DNA of 64,000 nt from WTFV01 sp965203525 (GTDB lineage Bacteria > Acidobacteriota > Vicinamibacteria > Vicinamibacterales > UBA8438): positions 5,270,001 through 5,334,000 of the forward strand of contig OZ241898.1 in assembly GCA_965203525.1 (NCBI GenBank), read 5' to 3'. The position numbers were made by a program, and so were the translations under genes. The stretch's first letter is position 1. Each line of letters begins with the position of its first letter. The notes beneath the pieces are model-generated. The model worked only from the letters and a program-made list of their open reading frames with translations, was not told where the DNA came from and made no database searches. Below, piece after piece: positions 24,918 through 33,230 of the stretch.

Positions 24918-25229
24918 ATGGGCCAGAGGTTGTACGTCGGAAACATTCCGTTCGCCGCGGGAGAGGACGATCTGCGCGATCTGTTCTCGCGGTTCGGAAC
25001 CATCGACTCGGTGTATATCGTCACGGATCGGGCGACGGGACGCCCGCGCGGCTTTGCTTTCGTCGAGATGGTGAACGACGAAGACGCCCAGAAGGCGATC
25101 AGCGAGCTGGATCAGACCGAGTTCCAGGGCCGCCGGCTGGCGGTCAACGAGGCCCGGCCGCGCGCGCCGCGGCCGGACGGGCCGCCAGACGACGGTTTCC
25201 GCGGCCGGCGCCGCGAGCCCCGCTGGTAG
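24918..25229 (+). CDS. RRM-type RNA-binding protein
   Basis: A 103-residue protein with one RNA recognition motif. RNP2 is LYVGNIPF at residues 4-11 and RNP1 is RGFAFVEM at residues 45-52; between them is DLRDLFSRFGTIDSVYIVTD. A short Arg/Pro/Gly-rich tail (FRGRRREPRW) follows, as in cyanobacterial and acidobacterial Rbp-type proteins that are often cold- or stress-induced and bind single-stranded RNA. ATG at 24918 is preceded by GGAAGGAGTG, a good ribosome site. It stands alone; the 246 bp upstream hold no clear gene. A cytoplasmic role in RNA stability or translation is likely from the family, not shown here. Confidence 0.93.
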   Translation: MGQRLYVGNIPFAAGEDDLRDLFSRFGTIDSVYIVTDRATGRPRGFAFVEMVNDEDAQKAISELDQTEFQGRRLAVNEARPRAPRPDGPPDDGFRGRRREPRW

Positions 25230-25343
25230 GTCCGGCAGTCGGAAACGACGGGACGCCGCCCCCGCGCGGCGTCCCGTTCCACGACCGGGCTTGCGCGCTT
25301 CCGCCGGCGACGGATCCGCCCTTCGACCGGCAGCAGGTCTTCA

Positions 25344-25475
25344 ATGCCGTCCGTTCCGCCGCGTACCGCGGCGCGCGACGTCGGCTTCCTGGGCAACCGG
25401 GTGCTCGGCGGATACGAAACGCCGCGCGAGGCGGTCGAGTTCGTGGTCCGCAAGGCGGACGAACCCGGACTCTGA
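25344..25475 (+). CDS. possible 43-residue small ORF
   Basis: A short ATG frame within the 467-bp gap between 25229 and 25697. It encodes RDVGFLGNRVLGGYETPREA followed by VEFVVRKADEPGL, which looks like a real protein end rather than a random frame. There is no clear ribosome site. It could be the remnant of a larger gene. The rest of the gap (25230-25340 and 25480-25690) shows nothing recognisable. Confidence 0.3.
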   Translation: MPSVPPRTAARDVGFLGNRVLGGYETPREAVEFVVRKADEPGL

Positions 25476-25696
25476 ACGCGCCGTCCGCCCGGACGATCCG
25501 GTCCGCGCGTTCCGGCCCGCGTGGCGCACCTGCCGTGCGGGGGGCGCCGCGGCGGGTCGGTCGCGGACGCCGGTTGCGCACCACGGCGGCGCCCCGCGCG
25601 GGGGGCGCCGCGCGGCCGAATCTCCGCCGTCTGATAAGATCGAAAGTTCCCGGAGCGCCGCGGCGCTCACCCTTCTCGACGACGCGGAGGAGACGT

Positions 25697-25957
25697 ATGG
25701 CGAACCGAGGTCGTCCCACCCAGACGAAGCGGCAGCGCGAGCGCGCGCGGCAGGAGCGCGCACGCATGAAGGTGGAGCGGCGCGCCGAGGCGAAGACCCG
25801 GCGGCAGGAGTCCCCGCCCCGCCCCACCGATCACGATCCCGACATCGCCGGCATGGTTCCCGGACCGCAGGCGATGCCCGACTGGCAGCGCGAGTACTTC
25901 GAGGAGGAGCAGCGCGCCAAGGAAGCGGCCGAAAAAGCCGCGCAGGAGGGCGGCTAG
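25697..25957 (+). CDS. small basic/charged protein of unknown function
   Basis: An 86-residue soluble protein. The N-terminal 45 residues are highly basic (GRPTQTKRQRERARQERARM, then KVERRAEAKTRRQE), consistent with a long charged helix that could bind RNA or DNA. The middle DHDPDIAGMVPGPQAMPDWQ is followed by an acidic helix (REYFEEEQRAKEAAEKAAQE). The family is not recognised, though such short conserved proteins are typical of Acidobacteriota. ATG at 25697 is preceded by GGAGGAGAC, which decides the start. It stands alone. Confidence 0.7.
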   Translation: MANRGRPTQTKRQRERARQERARMKVERRAEAKTRRQESPPRPTDHDPDIAGMVPGPQAMPDWQREYFEEEQRAKEAAEKAAQEGG

Positions 25958-25999
25958 CCAACCAAGCCTCGGTCGGCCACGCTCCCCGGCGGTCACGAA

Positions 26000-26090
26000 G
26001 CCCCGGCCGACGCGACGCAGGGGCGTCTGCGCGGGACAGGCCGACCGCCTCTACGTCGGCGCCCCGGCCGGACGCACGCAGGGGCGTCCC
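26000..26090. repeat. 61-bp-spaced repeat downstream of two genes
   Basis: GCCCCGGCCG-ACG followed by ACGCAGGGGCGTC occurs at 26000 and 26061. It lies between the gene ending at 25957 and the Hsp20 terminator. Confidence 0.75.
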
Positions 26091-26097
26091 CGCTCGA

Positions 26098-26129
26098 TCA
26101 AAAACGGCCCGACCGCCACCGGCCGGGCC
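26098..26129 (-). terminator. intrinsic terminator of the hsp20 gene
   Basis: On the minus strand GGCCCG, a 12-nt loop and CGGGCC form a stem followed by GTTTTTG. It lies 65-95 bp downstream of the Hsp20 stop codon at 26194. The stem-plus-U-tract structure is the standard rho-independent form. Confidence 0.7.
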
Positions 26130-26193
26130 TCGCAGACGAAGCGGCCCGGGACGACTGGCGCCGCCCCGGGCCGCGTGACGGACGCCGCCCCGC

Positions 26194-26652
26194 TCAGGCG
26201 GCGTGCTCCACCGCGGCGTCGCCCGCGCCGATGGCGATCCGGCGCGGCTTCGCGGTCTCGGCCAGCGGCAGGGTCAGCTCCAGCACCCCGTGCGCGTAGT
26301 CGGCGCGGACCTTCTCCGCGTCGACGTTGGCCGGAAGCGTGAACGCCCGCTCGAAGCGGCCGTAGTGGAACTCCGAGTGCCCCCGCCCGTCCGCGCCGGC
26401 GCGCTTCCGCTCGCCGGTGACGGTCAGGTTGTTGCCGTTGAGATCGACGCTGACGTCCTTGGGGTCGACCCCCGGCAGCGCCACCCGCACCTTCCAGCCG
26501 TCGTCGTCCCGGTCGATCTCGGTGGCCGGAACCCAGGCGGACGCCGGCGTCCCCGCCCGCTCGTCGCCCACGTAGCGGCCGAACACGCGGTCCATCTCCC
26601 GGTGCAGGCCGGTCAGCTCCTCGAACGGGTTCCAACGCGTCATGCTCAACAT
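26194..26652 (-). CDS. Hsp20/alpha-crystallin small heat-shock protein
   Basis: A 152-residue ATP-independent chaperone that holds unfolding proteins in the cytoplasm. The N-terminus is typical (TRWNPFEELTGLHREMDRVF). The alpha-crystallin domain runs from about residue 45 (PATEIDRDDDGWKVRVALPG, DVSVDLNGNNLTVTGERK) to the signature YAHGVLELTLP near residue 127. A short C-terminal tail (KPRRIAIG) contains the I-x-I-like oligomer motif. ATG at 26652 has AGGAGGATCGAG upstream, though ATG at 26643 is possible. A sigma-70-like promoter lies about 100 bp upstream and a terminator follows the gene, so it is probably monocistronic and heat-inducible. Confidence 0.94.
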   Translation of the reverse strand: MLSMTRWNPFEELTGLHREMDRVFGRYVGDERAGTPASAWVPATEIDRDDDGWKVRVALPGVDPKDVSVDLNGNNLTVTGERKRAGADGRGHSEFHYGRFERAFTLPANVDAEKVRADYAHGVLELTLPLAETAKPRRIAIGAGDAAVEHAA

Positions 26653-26746
26653 CTCGATCCTCCTTCTCCGACGCTCTTCCGTCGGTGTCCTCCTGCGCGC
26701 CGAACCCCGTGCCCGGCGCAACGTCGTTCGCGTCATTCCTGCGTTC

Positions 26747-26775
26747 AGCCTACAGAATGACAGTGAATGAGTCAA
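26747..26775 (-). promoter_or_regulatory. likely promoter of the hsp20 gene
   Basis: Read on the minus strand, TTGACT (26775-26770), a 17-bp spacer and TAGGCT (26752-26747) make a plausible -35/-10 pair in a locally AT-rich stretch upstream of the Hsp20 start. I see no CIRCE inverted repeat. Confidence 0.5.
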
Positions 26776-26917
26776 GTAATCTTAGCGTTTTCTGCTAACT
26801 CACGAAAGATGAGACGGATGCTGGCCGGGAAAGTTCCCCGGTTCCGGGGGGATTTTCCGGGAGAGAATCGAAATCTGATCGGAGATGGATCAGATATGCA
26901 TCCCCCCGGGGCCGGGG

Positions 26918-27275
26918 GAGCGGATCGAAGGCGCCCACCGGAACGGCGCGGGCGCCACAAGCCACCTGTCCGTCCCGGCCAGAGGAGCGGATCGAAGGCG
27001 CCGTCCGGAACGGCACGGGCGCCGTAGCGGTCGAAGTCGCCTTGTCCGTCCCAGCCGAGGAGCAGACCGAAAGGCGCTCAGTGGAACCGCGCGGGCGCCG
27101 CAACGGTCGAAGCCGCCTGTCCGCCCGGCCCGGGGGGAGCGGATCGAAGGCGCTCACCGGAACGGAGCAGCCAAGGGAGCGGATCGAAGGCGCTCACCGG
27201 AACGGCGTGGGCGCCGCGGCGGTCGAAGGCCGCCCTATTCGTCCCAGCCGAGGAGCGGATCGATCGCAGCGGCGG
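26918..27275. repeat. six-copy repeat array derived from the aminopeptidase 3' end
   Basis: GAGCGGATCGAAGGCGC and variants start at 26918, 26985, 27060, 27137, 27177 and 27253 (spacings 67, 75, 77, 40, 76). Several copies are preceded by CGTCCC-GCC and followed by CACCGGAACGGCG-GGGCGCC. The last copy (27253) lies inside the M1 aminopeptidase gene and encodes its C-terminal IDPLLGWDE, so the array consists of displaced copies of that gene end. With the promoter above it fills the 582-bp gap; positions 26776-26917 hold no other feature. Confidence 0.88.
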
Positions 27276-29112
27276 CGATCGGGTGGTAGCCCGGCCGGGC
27301 CCGGCGGTAGATCGCGCGCGCCCGCTCGCGGCCGGCCGGGGTGGCGGCCAGCGCCGCGTACAGCGGCAGGATCAGCTTCCGCCGGCCGATCCCGAGGAGG
27401 TAGCGTTCGAGACGGGCGTCAGCGGGGCGGTACGCGTTGCGGACGGCGATCAGCAGCCACTGGTGGGCGATCTCGGCGTTCGGGGCGTCGGTGAGACCGA
27501 ACGCGGCGTCCAGTTCGGCCATCTGCGCCGATTCGAGGCGCGCCGGCAGAACGCCGAGGAAGTGGAGCCATTCCTGCGTCGTCCAGGCCGCCGCCGCCAG
27601 CCCGGCGGCCCGCGTTTCCCCGGCCGCCCAGCGCGCCGCCGCGGTCTCGACGGCGTCGAACGCCGCGGACGCCGGCCGCGGCGCGCCGGCCGGCAGTCCG
27701 GGGGCGCGCACCCACTCCTCCACCGGCACGGCGGCCAGCGCCGGATCGTCGAGCAGATGCCCGGCCGCGTAGGCCAGAAAGTCGGCGGTCGTGACGCTCC
27801 GGAACGCGAAGCGGTCGAAGTAGCCGCGCAGGAACGCGTCGAACCGCTCGCGGCCGGCCGCCTCCTCCAGACGGCGGAGGAACAGGGCGCCCTTCTCGTA
27901 GGGCACCTGCGTCATCCCGGCGTCGGGGTCGCGGCCGGCGAGATCGACGTGCAGGATCTCGTCGGCGTCGTCCAGCCGCTCGAAGTCGGCGCGCAGCGCC
28001 CGGAGACCGAGCACCGCCTCCATCGCCGCGCGCTCCGGCCCGTACACCTCCTCGACGATGCGGCGCTCCAGGTAGACCGTGAAGCCCTCGTTCAGCCAGA
28101 AGTCGCGCCAGGTGGCGTTGGTCACCAGGTTCCCGGACCACGAATGGGCCAGCTCGTGGGCCACCAGCGAGACCAGGCTCCGGTCGCCGGCCAGGATCGT
28201 CGGCGTCGCGAAGGTCAGCCGGGGGTTCTCCATGCCCCCGAACGGGAAGCTGGGCGGCAGCACGAGCAGGTCGTAGCGCTCCCAGCGGTAGGGGCCGTAC
28301 AGCCGCTCGGCCGCCGCCAGCATCGACTCGGTGTCGGCGAACTCGTCCGCCGCCGCCTCCACCACGGACGGCTCGGCGTAGACGCCGGTCCGCGCGCCGA
28401 GCGGACGGAACGCGAGGTCGCCGGCGGCCAGCGCGATCAGGTACGACGGGATCGGCTGCGGCATGTCGAAGCGGTAGTCGCCGTCGGCCGGGGCGTCCGG
28501 ATCGTTGGCGGCGCTCATCACCGCCCGCAGCCCCTCCGGCGTGCGGATGCGGGCGCCGTAGGTCACCCGCACGGCCGGGCTGTCCTGCAGCGGGATCCAG
28601 CTTCGCGCATGGATCGCCTGCGACTGCGTGAACAGGAAGGGATGCGCGCCGCCGGCGGTCTGCTCCGGGGTCAGCCACTGCAGGCCCGAGGCCTCGGGGC
28701 TCGTCTCGTACGCCACCCGGACGCGGGTCGCCGGCGGCGGGAGGACCACCGTGAGCGCGGCGCCGAGGACCGGGTCGGCCGCGGCCAGCGAGTACGTGGC
28801 GGCGTCGAAGCCGCCGGTGGGGGACCAGCTCTCCACCGCGGTGATCGTCAGCTCGCGCGTGTCGAGCACCAGCGCGTCCGCGTCCTCCCGCGGGCGGTCG
28901 AACGAAAGCATCGCCGATCCGCGCAGCCGCCGCTCGTCGAACCGGACCTCCAGATCGAGCTCGACGTGGGTGACCCGGATCTCTCCGTCGTCGGCGTACG
29001 AATGGAGATCGCGCCGCGCCGGATCGTCCGGCGGCGCGCCGGTGGCGGACGGCCCGGAGTCACAGGCCACGGCGGCGCACGCCAGCGACAGCGCGAACGG
29101 GAGTCGTGACAT
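27235..29112 (-). CDS. M1-family aminopeptidase (leukotriene A4 hydrolase-like), lipoprotein
   Basis: A 625-residue zinc aminopeptidase of family M1. Hallmarks are the exopeptidase motif GGMENPRLTF near residue 290, the zinc site HELAHSWSGN with downstream Glu in WLNEGFTVYLE near residues 317-345, and the catalytic Tyr region MTQVPYEKGALFLRRLEE. The C-terminal helical domain (WLHFLGVLPARLESAQMAEL, AIYRRARPGYHPIAAAAI) is of the leukotriene A4 hydrolase C-terminal type, so this is the LTA4H/ColAP subgroup. The N-terminus has a lipobox (ALSLACAAVACDS), so it is anchored in the periplasm or outer membrane, where it would trim peptides. ATG at 29112 begins the signal peptide. Confidence 0.93.
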   Translation of the reverse strand: MSRLPFALSLACAAVACDSGPSATGAPPDDPARRDLHSYADDGEIRVTHVELDLEVRFDERRLRGSAMLSFDRPREDADALVLDTRELTITAVESWSPTGGFDAATYSLAAADPVLGAALTVVLPPPATRVRVAYETSPEASGLQWLTPEQTAGGAHPFLFTQSQAIHARSWIPLQDSPAVRVTYGARIRTPEGLRAVMSAANDPDAPADGDYRFDMPQPIPSYLIALAAGDLAFRPLGARTGVYAEPSVVEAAADEFADTESMLAAAERLYGPYRWERYDLLVLPPSFPFGGMENPRLTFATPTILAGDRSLVSLVAHELAHSWSGNLVTNATWRDFWLNEGFTVYLERRIVEEVYGPERAAMEAVLGLRALRADFERLDDADEILHVDLAGRDPDAGMTQVPYEKGALFLRRLEEAAGRERFDAFLRGYFDRFAFRSVTTADFLAYAAGHLLDDPALAAVPVEEWVRAPGLPAGAPRPASAAFDAVETAAARWAAGETRAAGLAAAAWTTQEWLHFLGVLPARLESAQMAELDAAFGLTDAPNAEIAHQWLLIAVRNAYRPADARLERYLLGIGRRKLILPLYAALAATPAGRERARAIYRRARPGYHPIAAAAIDPLLGWDE

Positions 29113-29160
29113 CGGGTTCGGCGGAGCCGCGCGCACGGGCCGCCGGACGCGGCGCATGCG

Positions 29161-29245
29161 GCGGCCCGGGTCGCCGCATGCCGGGCCGCGCGGGCGGCCG
29201 CGGAAGATGCGCGCCATGCGGCGCGGCGAAGCGGCGGCCCGGGCG
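29161..29245. repeat. 73-bp-spaced repeat upstream of the aminopeptidase gene
   Basis: GCGGCCCGGG with similar flanks occurs at 29161 and 29234, 73 bp apart. It lies in the 164-bp gap between the aldolase stop and the aminopeptidase start. Confidence 0.6.
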
Positions 29246-29276
29246 CGGCGGATCCCGGGCCGCCGGCAGCGCACGT

Positions 29277-30227
29277 TTACCAGGGCATCCGGCGGTTGGT
29301 GTGCCGGCGCCCGCGATCCGCCGCCTCGGGCCCGGGGTTGGAGCCGATGCGCACGCCCTCGTCGATCATCGCGATGATGTTGTCGCCGTTCATCGAGTTG
29401 AGGAACGGCACGCCGGCCTTCTTCGTCGCCTCGAAGACCCGCGCGCGGGCGTCCGCGAGCACCCGCGGCATCCGGGCGCGCTGGACGTTGTACGACATCG
29501 ACATGTCGCCCGGGCCCCACTCGGCGAACCCGACGCCCGGCACGCCGACGCTCGCCTCGGAGTTCTCGAGCGCGTGGCGGTCCTCGATCTTCAGGCCGAC
29601 CAGGATCTCGCCGTCCGGATTGAGCGGCCACGTGTCGGCGCGCCGCTGGTACTCCTGGTTCGACACGCCCCAGATGCGGGCGGCGAACCCCTGGCCGCCG
29701 CTGCCGCGGAGCCCTTCGCCGACTCCGTCGGCTTGCGGCGCGTGCGGATAGCGCGCCGACTGCACGAGGACGCGGACCACCTCCGGCGAGCGCGCGTGCG
29801 CGAGGAGCACCCCGTGGACGCCGGAGCCGAGCACCTGCTCGACCATCCAGTAGTTGCCCCACATCACCTGTTCGTTGATGCCGCCGAACGGCAGCACCGC
29901 CACGACGGTCGGCGTGCGGTGGCCGCTCTTCGTCGGCCCGCCGTCCACCAGCCCCTGCATGAAGCCGCGCAGGTTGTCCATGTTGAAGGGGCTGTGCTCC
30001 ATGTTGTAGGTGACGTAGTCGGCCCAGGTCTGCGCCAGCCGCACGCCCTCCTCGTAGCCGCCGCCGTTGACCTGCGTGTAGTAGACCGGCTGGTCCCGCT
30101 CGAACAGCTCGATCACCTTGTTGATCCGTTGCGGCGTGTAGACGTCGCCCGACTGCGCCGGCAGACTGACGACGGCGAGCAGCGTGAATCCGAGCAACGC
30201 GAGTCCGAGCCGTGTGAATCTGCGCAT
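29277..30227 (-). CDS. HpcH/HpaI-type aldolase family protein with signal peptide
   Basis: A 316-residue protein of the HpcH/HpaI aldolase (phosphoenolpyruvate-binding barrel) superfamily, which cleaves or condenses pyruvate-type 2-keto acids using a divalent metal. Family-like segments are NKVIELFERDQPVYYTQVNG, GVHGVLLAHARSPEVVRVLV, LVGLKIEDRHALEN (metal-ligand Glu) and FAEWGPGDMSMS (G-x-x-D). Unlike the cytoplasmic family members, the N-terminus is a clear Sec signal (LGLALLGFTLLAVVSLPAQS), so the enzyme appears to be exported. ATG at 30227 is preceded by GGAGGGAAGGACC. It is probably co-transcribed with the M1 aminopeptidase gene downstream. Confidence 0.8.
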   Translation of the reverse strand: MRRFTRLGLALLGFTLLAVVSLPAQSGDVYTPQRINKVIELFERDQPVYYTQVNGGGYEEGVRLAQTWADYVTYNMEHSPFNMDNLRGFMQGLVDGGPTKSGHRTPTVVAVLPFGGINEQVMWGNYWMVEQVLGSGVHGVLLAHARSPEVVRVLVQSARYPHAPQADGVGEGLRGSGGQGFAARIWGVSNQEYQRRADTWPLNPDGEILVGLKIEDRHALENSEASVGVPGVGFAEWGPGDMSMSYNVQRARMPRVLADARARVFEATKKAGVPFLNSMNGDNIIAMIDEGVRIGSNPGPEAADRGRRHTNRRMPW

Positions 30228-30360
30228 GGTCCTTCCCTCCTCCTGGCGCCGTCGGCTACCGGAACCGGCGGGCCGCGCGCACCCCGCGGGCCGTCCGCGC
30301 ATCATAACGCATCGCCGGCCCCGCCCCTCCGGCCGGCCCGCGCCGAACCGCCGCGGCCGC

Positions 30361-30580
30361 CGGTCCGCCGCCCGGGGCTCGGGAAGGCTGCCGCTGCGAG
30401 TGGTGCCGGCACCCTGACGCCGCCGCGTCCGCCGGTCCGCCGCCCGGGATCGGGAGTAAGATGGCGGCCCATGAGAACGCTCGCCACCCGCCGCCGCCGC
30501 GCCGCGCAGTCGCGCCCGCCCGATGCCGGCCACCTCGACGGAATGAGAACGCTCGCCACCCGCCGCCGCGCCGCGGGCGC
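30361..30580. repeat. two 72-bp-spaced repeats upstream of the sigma factor gene
   Basis: CGGTCCGCCGCCCGGG occurs at 30361 and 30433 (72 bp). ATGAGAACGCTCGCCACCCG followed by CCGCCGCGCCGCG occurs at 30471 and 30543 (72 bp). The second pair could be read as displaced gene starts, since both begin with ATG, but neither continues into a long frame. They fill the 422-bp divergent gap; I see no clear promoter. Confidence 0.9.
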
Positions 30581-30649
30581 CGCCCCGGTACGCCGTGGGA
30601 CCGTGACGCGGCGGCGCGCCCCGCGGACCGCGCGGGCCGTTCCAGCGGC

Positions 30650-31228
30650 ATGAGCGACTCCAGCCGCGCGAACGAGCCGGCCGACCGCGCGAACCGGCAG
30701 GAGGGCGCGGCGCTGGCCGAGCTGATGCCGCTGGTCTACGACGAGTTGCGGCGCATTGCGCGCGGCTATCTCGGCCGCGAGCGGCGGGCGCACACCCTGC
30801 AGCCGACGGCGCTCGTCAACGAGGCCTGCCTGCGCCTGCTCAAGGACCGCAAGCAGGACTGGCGGACGCGCGCCCAGGTGATCGGCATCGCCGCGGTCGC
30901 GATGCGGCAGATCCTGGTCGAGGCGGCCCGCGCCCGCGCGGCGCGGAAGCGGGGAGGCGGCGCCGACCGGGTGACGCTGGACGAAGGGATGGTCGCCGGC
31001 GGCACGCAACCGGTGGACGTGCTGGCGGTGGACGCCGCGCTGCGCAGGCTGGCGGAGATCGACGCCGAGCGGGCGCGGCTGGTGGAGCTACGGTTCTTCG
31101 GCGGGTTGACCATCACCGAGTCCGCCGCGGTCCTCGGCGTCTCCCCGGCCACCGTCAAGCGGCACTGGGCGGTGGCCAGGGCGTGGCTCCAGCGCGAGAT
31201 CACCGGTGGCGGCGCCGATGGACGCTGA
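30650..31228 (+). CDS. ECF-type RNA polymerase sigma factor (acidobacterial subfamily)
   Basis: A 192-residue ECF sigma factor of the subfamily often called sigma-70-like X6, which in Acidobacteriota is usually encoded next to a Ser/Thr kinase. Region 2 begins LAELMPLVYDELRRIARGYL and contains RAHTLQPTALVNEACLRLLK and DWRTRAQVIGIAAVAMRQIL. Region 4 is ERARLVELRFFGGLTITESA followed by AVLGVSPATVKRHWAVARAW, a clear helix-turn-helix. ATG at 30650 is chosen because the upstream frame is repeat. Its stop (31226-31228) overlaps the kinase start at 31218 by 11 bases, so the two genes are translationally coupled and the kinase may control this factor. Confidence 0.92.
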   Translation: MSDSSRANEPADRANRQEGAALAELMPLVYDELRRIARGYLGRERRAHTLQPTALVNEACLRLLKDRKQDWRTRAQVIGIAAVAMRQILVEAARARAARKRGGGADRVTLDEGMVAGGTQPVDVLAVDAALRRLAEIDAERARLVELRFFGGLTITESAAVLGVSPATVKRHWAVARAWLQREITGGGADGR

Positions 31229-32921
31229 GCGCTGGCGGCGGATCAACGAGCTGTTCCACGCGGCGCTCGAACGCGGCCCGGCCGCGCGCGGCGCGTTCCT
31301 CGACGAAGCGTGCGCCGGCGATCCGGATCTGCGCGCCGAGGTGGCGTCGCTGCTCCGGATGCGCACCGGGCCGGGCGTCGTCGACCGGCCGGCGCTGGAA
31401 GCCGTCCCCGATCTGCTGCCCTCCGCGGACGCCGACCCGCTGATCGGCCGGCGTCTCGGCCCCTACGAGGTGACCGGCCTCCTCGGACGCGGCGGGATGG
31501 GAGTCGTCTACCTCGGTCTCGACACCCGGCTCCGGCGGCCGGTCGCCATCAAGGCGCTGCCCCCGGCGCTGATGCACGACGGCCGCCTGCGGGCCCGTCT
31601 GCGGCGCGAGGCGCTGGCGGCCGCGGCCCTTTCGCATCCCGGCATCGCGACCGTCTTCGCGTTCGAAGAGTTCGACGGGCAGCTCTGTCTCGTCCAGGAG
31701 TACGTCCCGGGCCCCACGCTGCGCGCGACGATGAAGCGGCGCGCGGGGCGGCCGGCGATCGCCGAGAGCGTGTCCATCGCCCTCGACGTCGCGCGGGCGC
31801 TGGCCGCGGCGCACGCGCACGGCATCCTGCACCGCGACCTGAAGCCGGAGAACGTGCTGCGCGCGCCGGACGGCGGGATCAAGGTGGTCGATTTCGGACT
31901 CGCGCGGTTCGAGCCGGGCGCCGCGCCCGACGACGCCGAACGGCTGACCCTGCCTGACGCGGTGCCCGGCACCCCCGGCTACATGGCGCCGGAGGTCCTG
32001 CGCGGGGACCCGGTCGACGCGCGGGTCGACCAGTTCTCGTTCGGCGTGCTGCTCCACGAGCTGGTCACCGGAGAACGTCCCTTCGGGGGCGCGGACGACG
32101 CCGCGGCGGCAGCGCGAATCCTCGCGGCGGAGCCGGCCGGCGGCGGTCCCGTCAGCCCGGAGTGTCCCGCGCCGCTCGCCCGCGTCATCGCCACCTGCCT
32201 CGCCGGGGCGCCGCGCGACCGGTACCGGACGACCGAGGCGCTCGTGACGGCGCTCGAGGCGGCCCGCGACGCCGTCGCGGCGGACGCGGTCGGCGCCGGC
32301 GCGGCGTCGCACCCGGCCCGCCGGCCCGCCGCCGTCCCTGCGCGTGCCGAGACGGGCGCAGCCGGCGCCGGCGCGGCGCCGCACCCGGAAAGCCGGCCGA
32401 CGCCCGCCGGCGACACGCCTGCGCAGGCGGCCGCGCCGGGCCCGCCGCGGCCCCCGGACGCCGCGCCGGCCGGCGACTCCGCGGCGACCGCCGGCGAGGG
32501 GAACGGCGCGCAGGCCGCGCCGCGCTGGTGGTGGCAGTTTCACCAGGTGGCGGTGAGCGTCGTCTATGCGCTGATGCTCCACCCCGTCTGGCGGGCGCGG
32601 GACTGGCTCCCCGCTCCCTGGGGGCTGGTGACGTTCATGACCGCGGTGGCGGTGGTCGGGGCCGCCGTCAACCTGCGGCTCCACCTCTGGTTCACGTCGC
32701 GCGTCTATCCGGCCCAGCTCGCCGCCCAGCGCCGGGCGTCGGCCGTCTGGAAGCGGCTGCTGGACACCGCCTTCGCGGTGCTGCTGCTGTCGATGGCGGC
32801 CGCCATCGCCCCCGCGCGCCCCCGCTGGGCCGCGTTCTTCATCGTCATGGCCGTTTCCAGCGCCCTGAGCGCGCGCGTGATGGAGCCGGCCACGACGCGC
32901 GCGGCGTTCCCCGACGACTGA
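31218..32921 (+). CDS. membrane-anchored Ser/Thr protein kinase
   Basis: A 567-residue Hanks-type kinase. The N-terminus MDAERWRRINELFHAALERG is typical of acidobacterial kinases. The kinase domain runs from about residue 80: Gly loop LLGRGGMGVVYLGLD, VAIKAL with the ATP-binding Lys, catalytic loop HRDLKPENVL near residue 205, DFGLARF and TPGYMAPEVL. An Ala/Pro-rich linker (about residues 350-430) contains GAGAA-HP twice, 24 codons apart, matching the 72-nt spacing seen between genes. The C-terminal 120 residues hold about four membrane helices (VAVSVVYALMLHP, WGLVTFMTAVAVVGAAVNL, DTAFAVLLLSMAAAIAPA, AAFFIVMAVSSAL). ATG at 31218 is chosen over GTG at 31206. It is coupled to the sigma factor. 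Confidence 0.93.
   Translation: MDAERWRRINELFHAALERGPAARGAFLDEACAGDPDLRAEVASLLRMRTGPGVVDRPALEAVPDLLPSADADPLIGRRLGPYEVTGLLGRGGMGVVYLGLDTRLRRPVAIKALPPALMHDGRLRARLRREALAAAALSHPGIATVFAFEEFDGQLCLVQEYVPGPTLRATMKRRAGRPAIAESVSIALDVARALAAAHAHGILHRDLKPENVLRAPDGGIKVVDFGLARFEPGAAPDDAERLTLPDAVPGTPGYMAPEVLRGDPVDARVDQFSFGVLLHELVTGERPFGGADDAAAAARILAAEPAGGGPVSPECPAPLARVIATCLAGAPRDRYRTTEALVTALEAARDAVAADAVGAGAASHPARRPAAVPARAETGAAGAGAAPHPESRPTPAGDTPAQAAAPGPPRPPDAAPAGDSAATAGEGNGAQAAPRWWWQFHQVAVSVVYALMLHPVWRARDWLPAPWGLVTFMTAVAVVGAAVNLRLHLWFTSRVYPAQLAAQRRASAVWKRLLDTAFAVLLLSMAAAIAPARPRWAAFFIVMAVSSALSARVMEPATTRAAFPDD
32292..32385. repeat. 72-bp-spaced repeat inside the kinase linker
   Basis: GGCGCCGGCGCGGCG-CGCAC followed by CCGG occurs at 32292 and 32364, 72 bp apart, and adds 24 codons in frame to the disordered linker. 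Confidence 0.8.
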
Positions 32922-32965
32922 GCCCGCCGGCCGTCGCCCGGCGTCGTGACGGCCGGTCCGCGGCT

Positions 32966-33223
32966 AGCCGAGATCCGGCCGGGACCCGGAGCCGGCAACC
33001 CGCGGCCGGCTACTGGTGCCCGAGCACCGGATGCGGCACGTACGGCGCTTCGAGCGCGCGGCATTCGTCGTCGTCGAGCGTGACGTCGAACGCCGCCACG
33101 GCGTCGTCGAGATGCCGCATCTTCGTCACGCCGACGATCGGCGCGGTCACGCCGGGCTGGCGGAGGATCCAGGCCAGCGCGATCTGCGCCGGCGTGACGC
33201 CGCGCCGGCGCGCCAGATCGGCG
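32966..33223 (-). pseudogene. duplicate of the aldo/keto reductase gene 3' end
   Basis: This 258-bp stretch is nearly identical to 35594-35851, the last 71 codons of the aldo/keto reductase gene plus about 43 bp downstream. It still encodes YVPHPVLGHQ and its stop codon, but is cut off at 33223, where it joins the broken abiEii gene. It forms one end of a 2.4-kb segment whose other end is the intact gene, as expected when an element integrates at a gene's 3' end and restores it. About 44 bp between the kinase stop and this copy hold nothing else. Confidence 0.85.
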
Positions 33224-33230
33224 ACGGCGC

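Noticed and set aside
30471..30650. An N-terminally longer sigma factor starting in the repeat
   Set aside because: The upstream frame is encoded by 72-bp-spaced repeats and is Arg-rich. Family members begin close to the region-2 helix, as with ATG at 30650.
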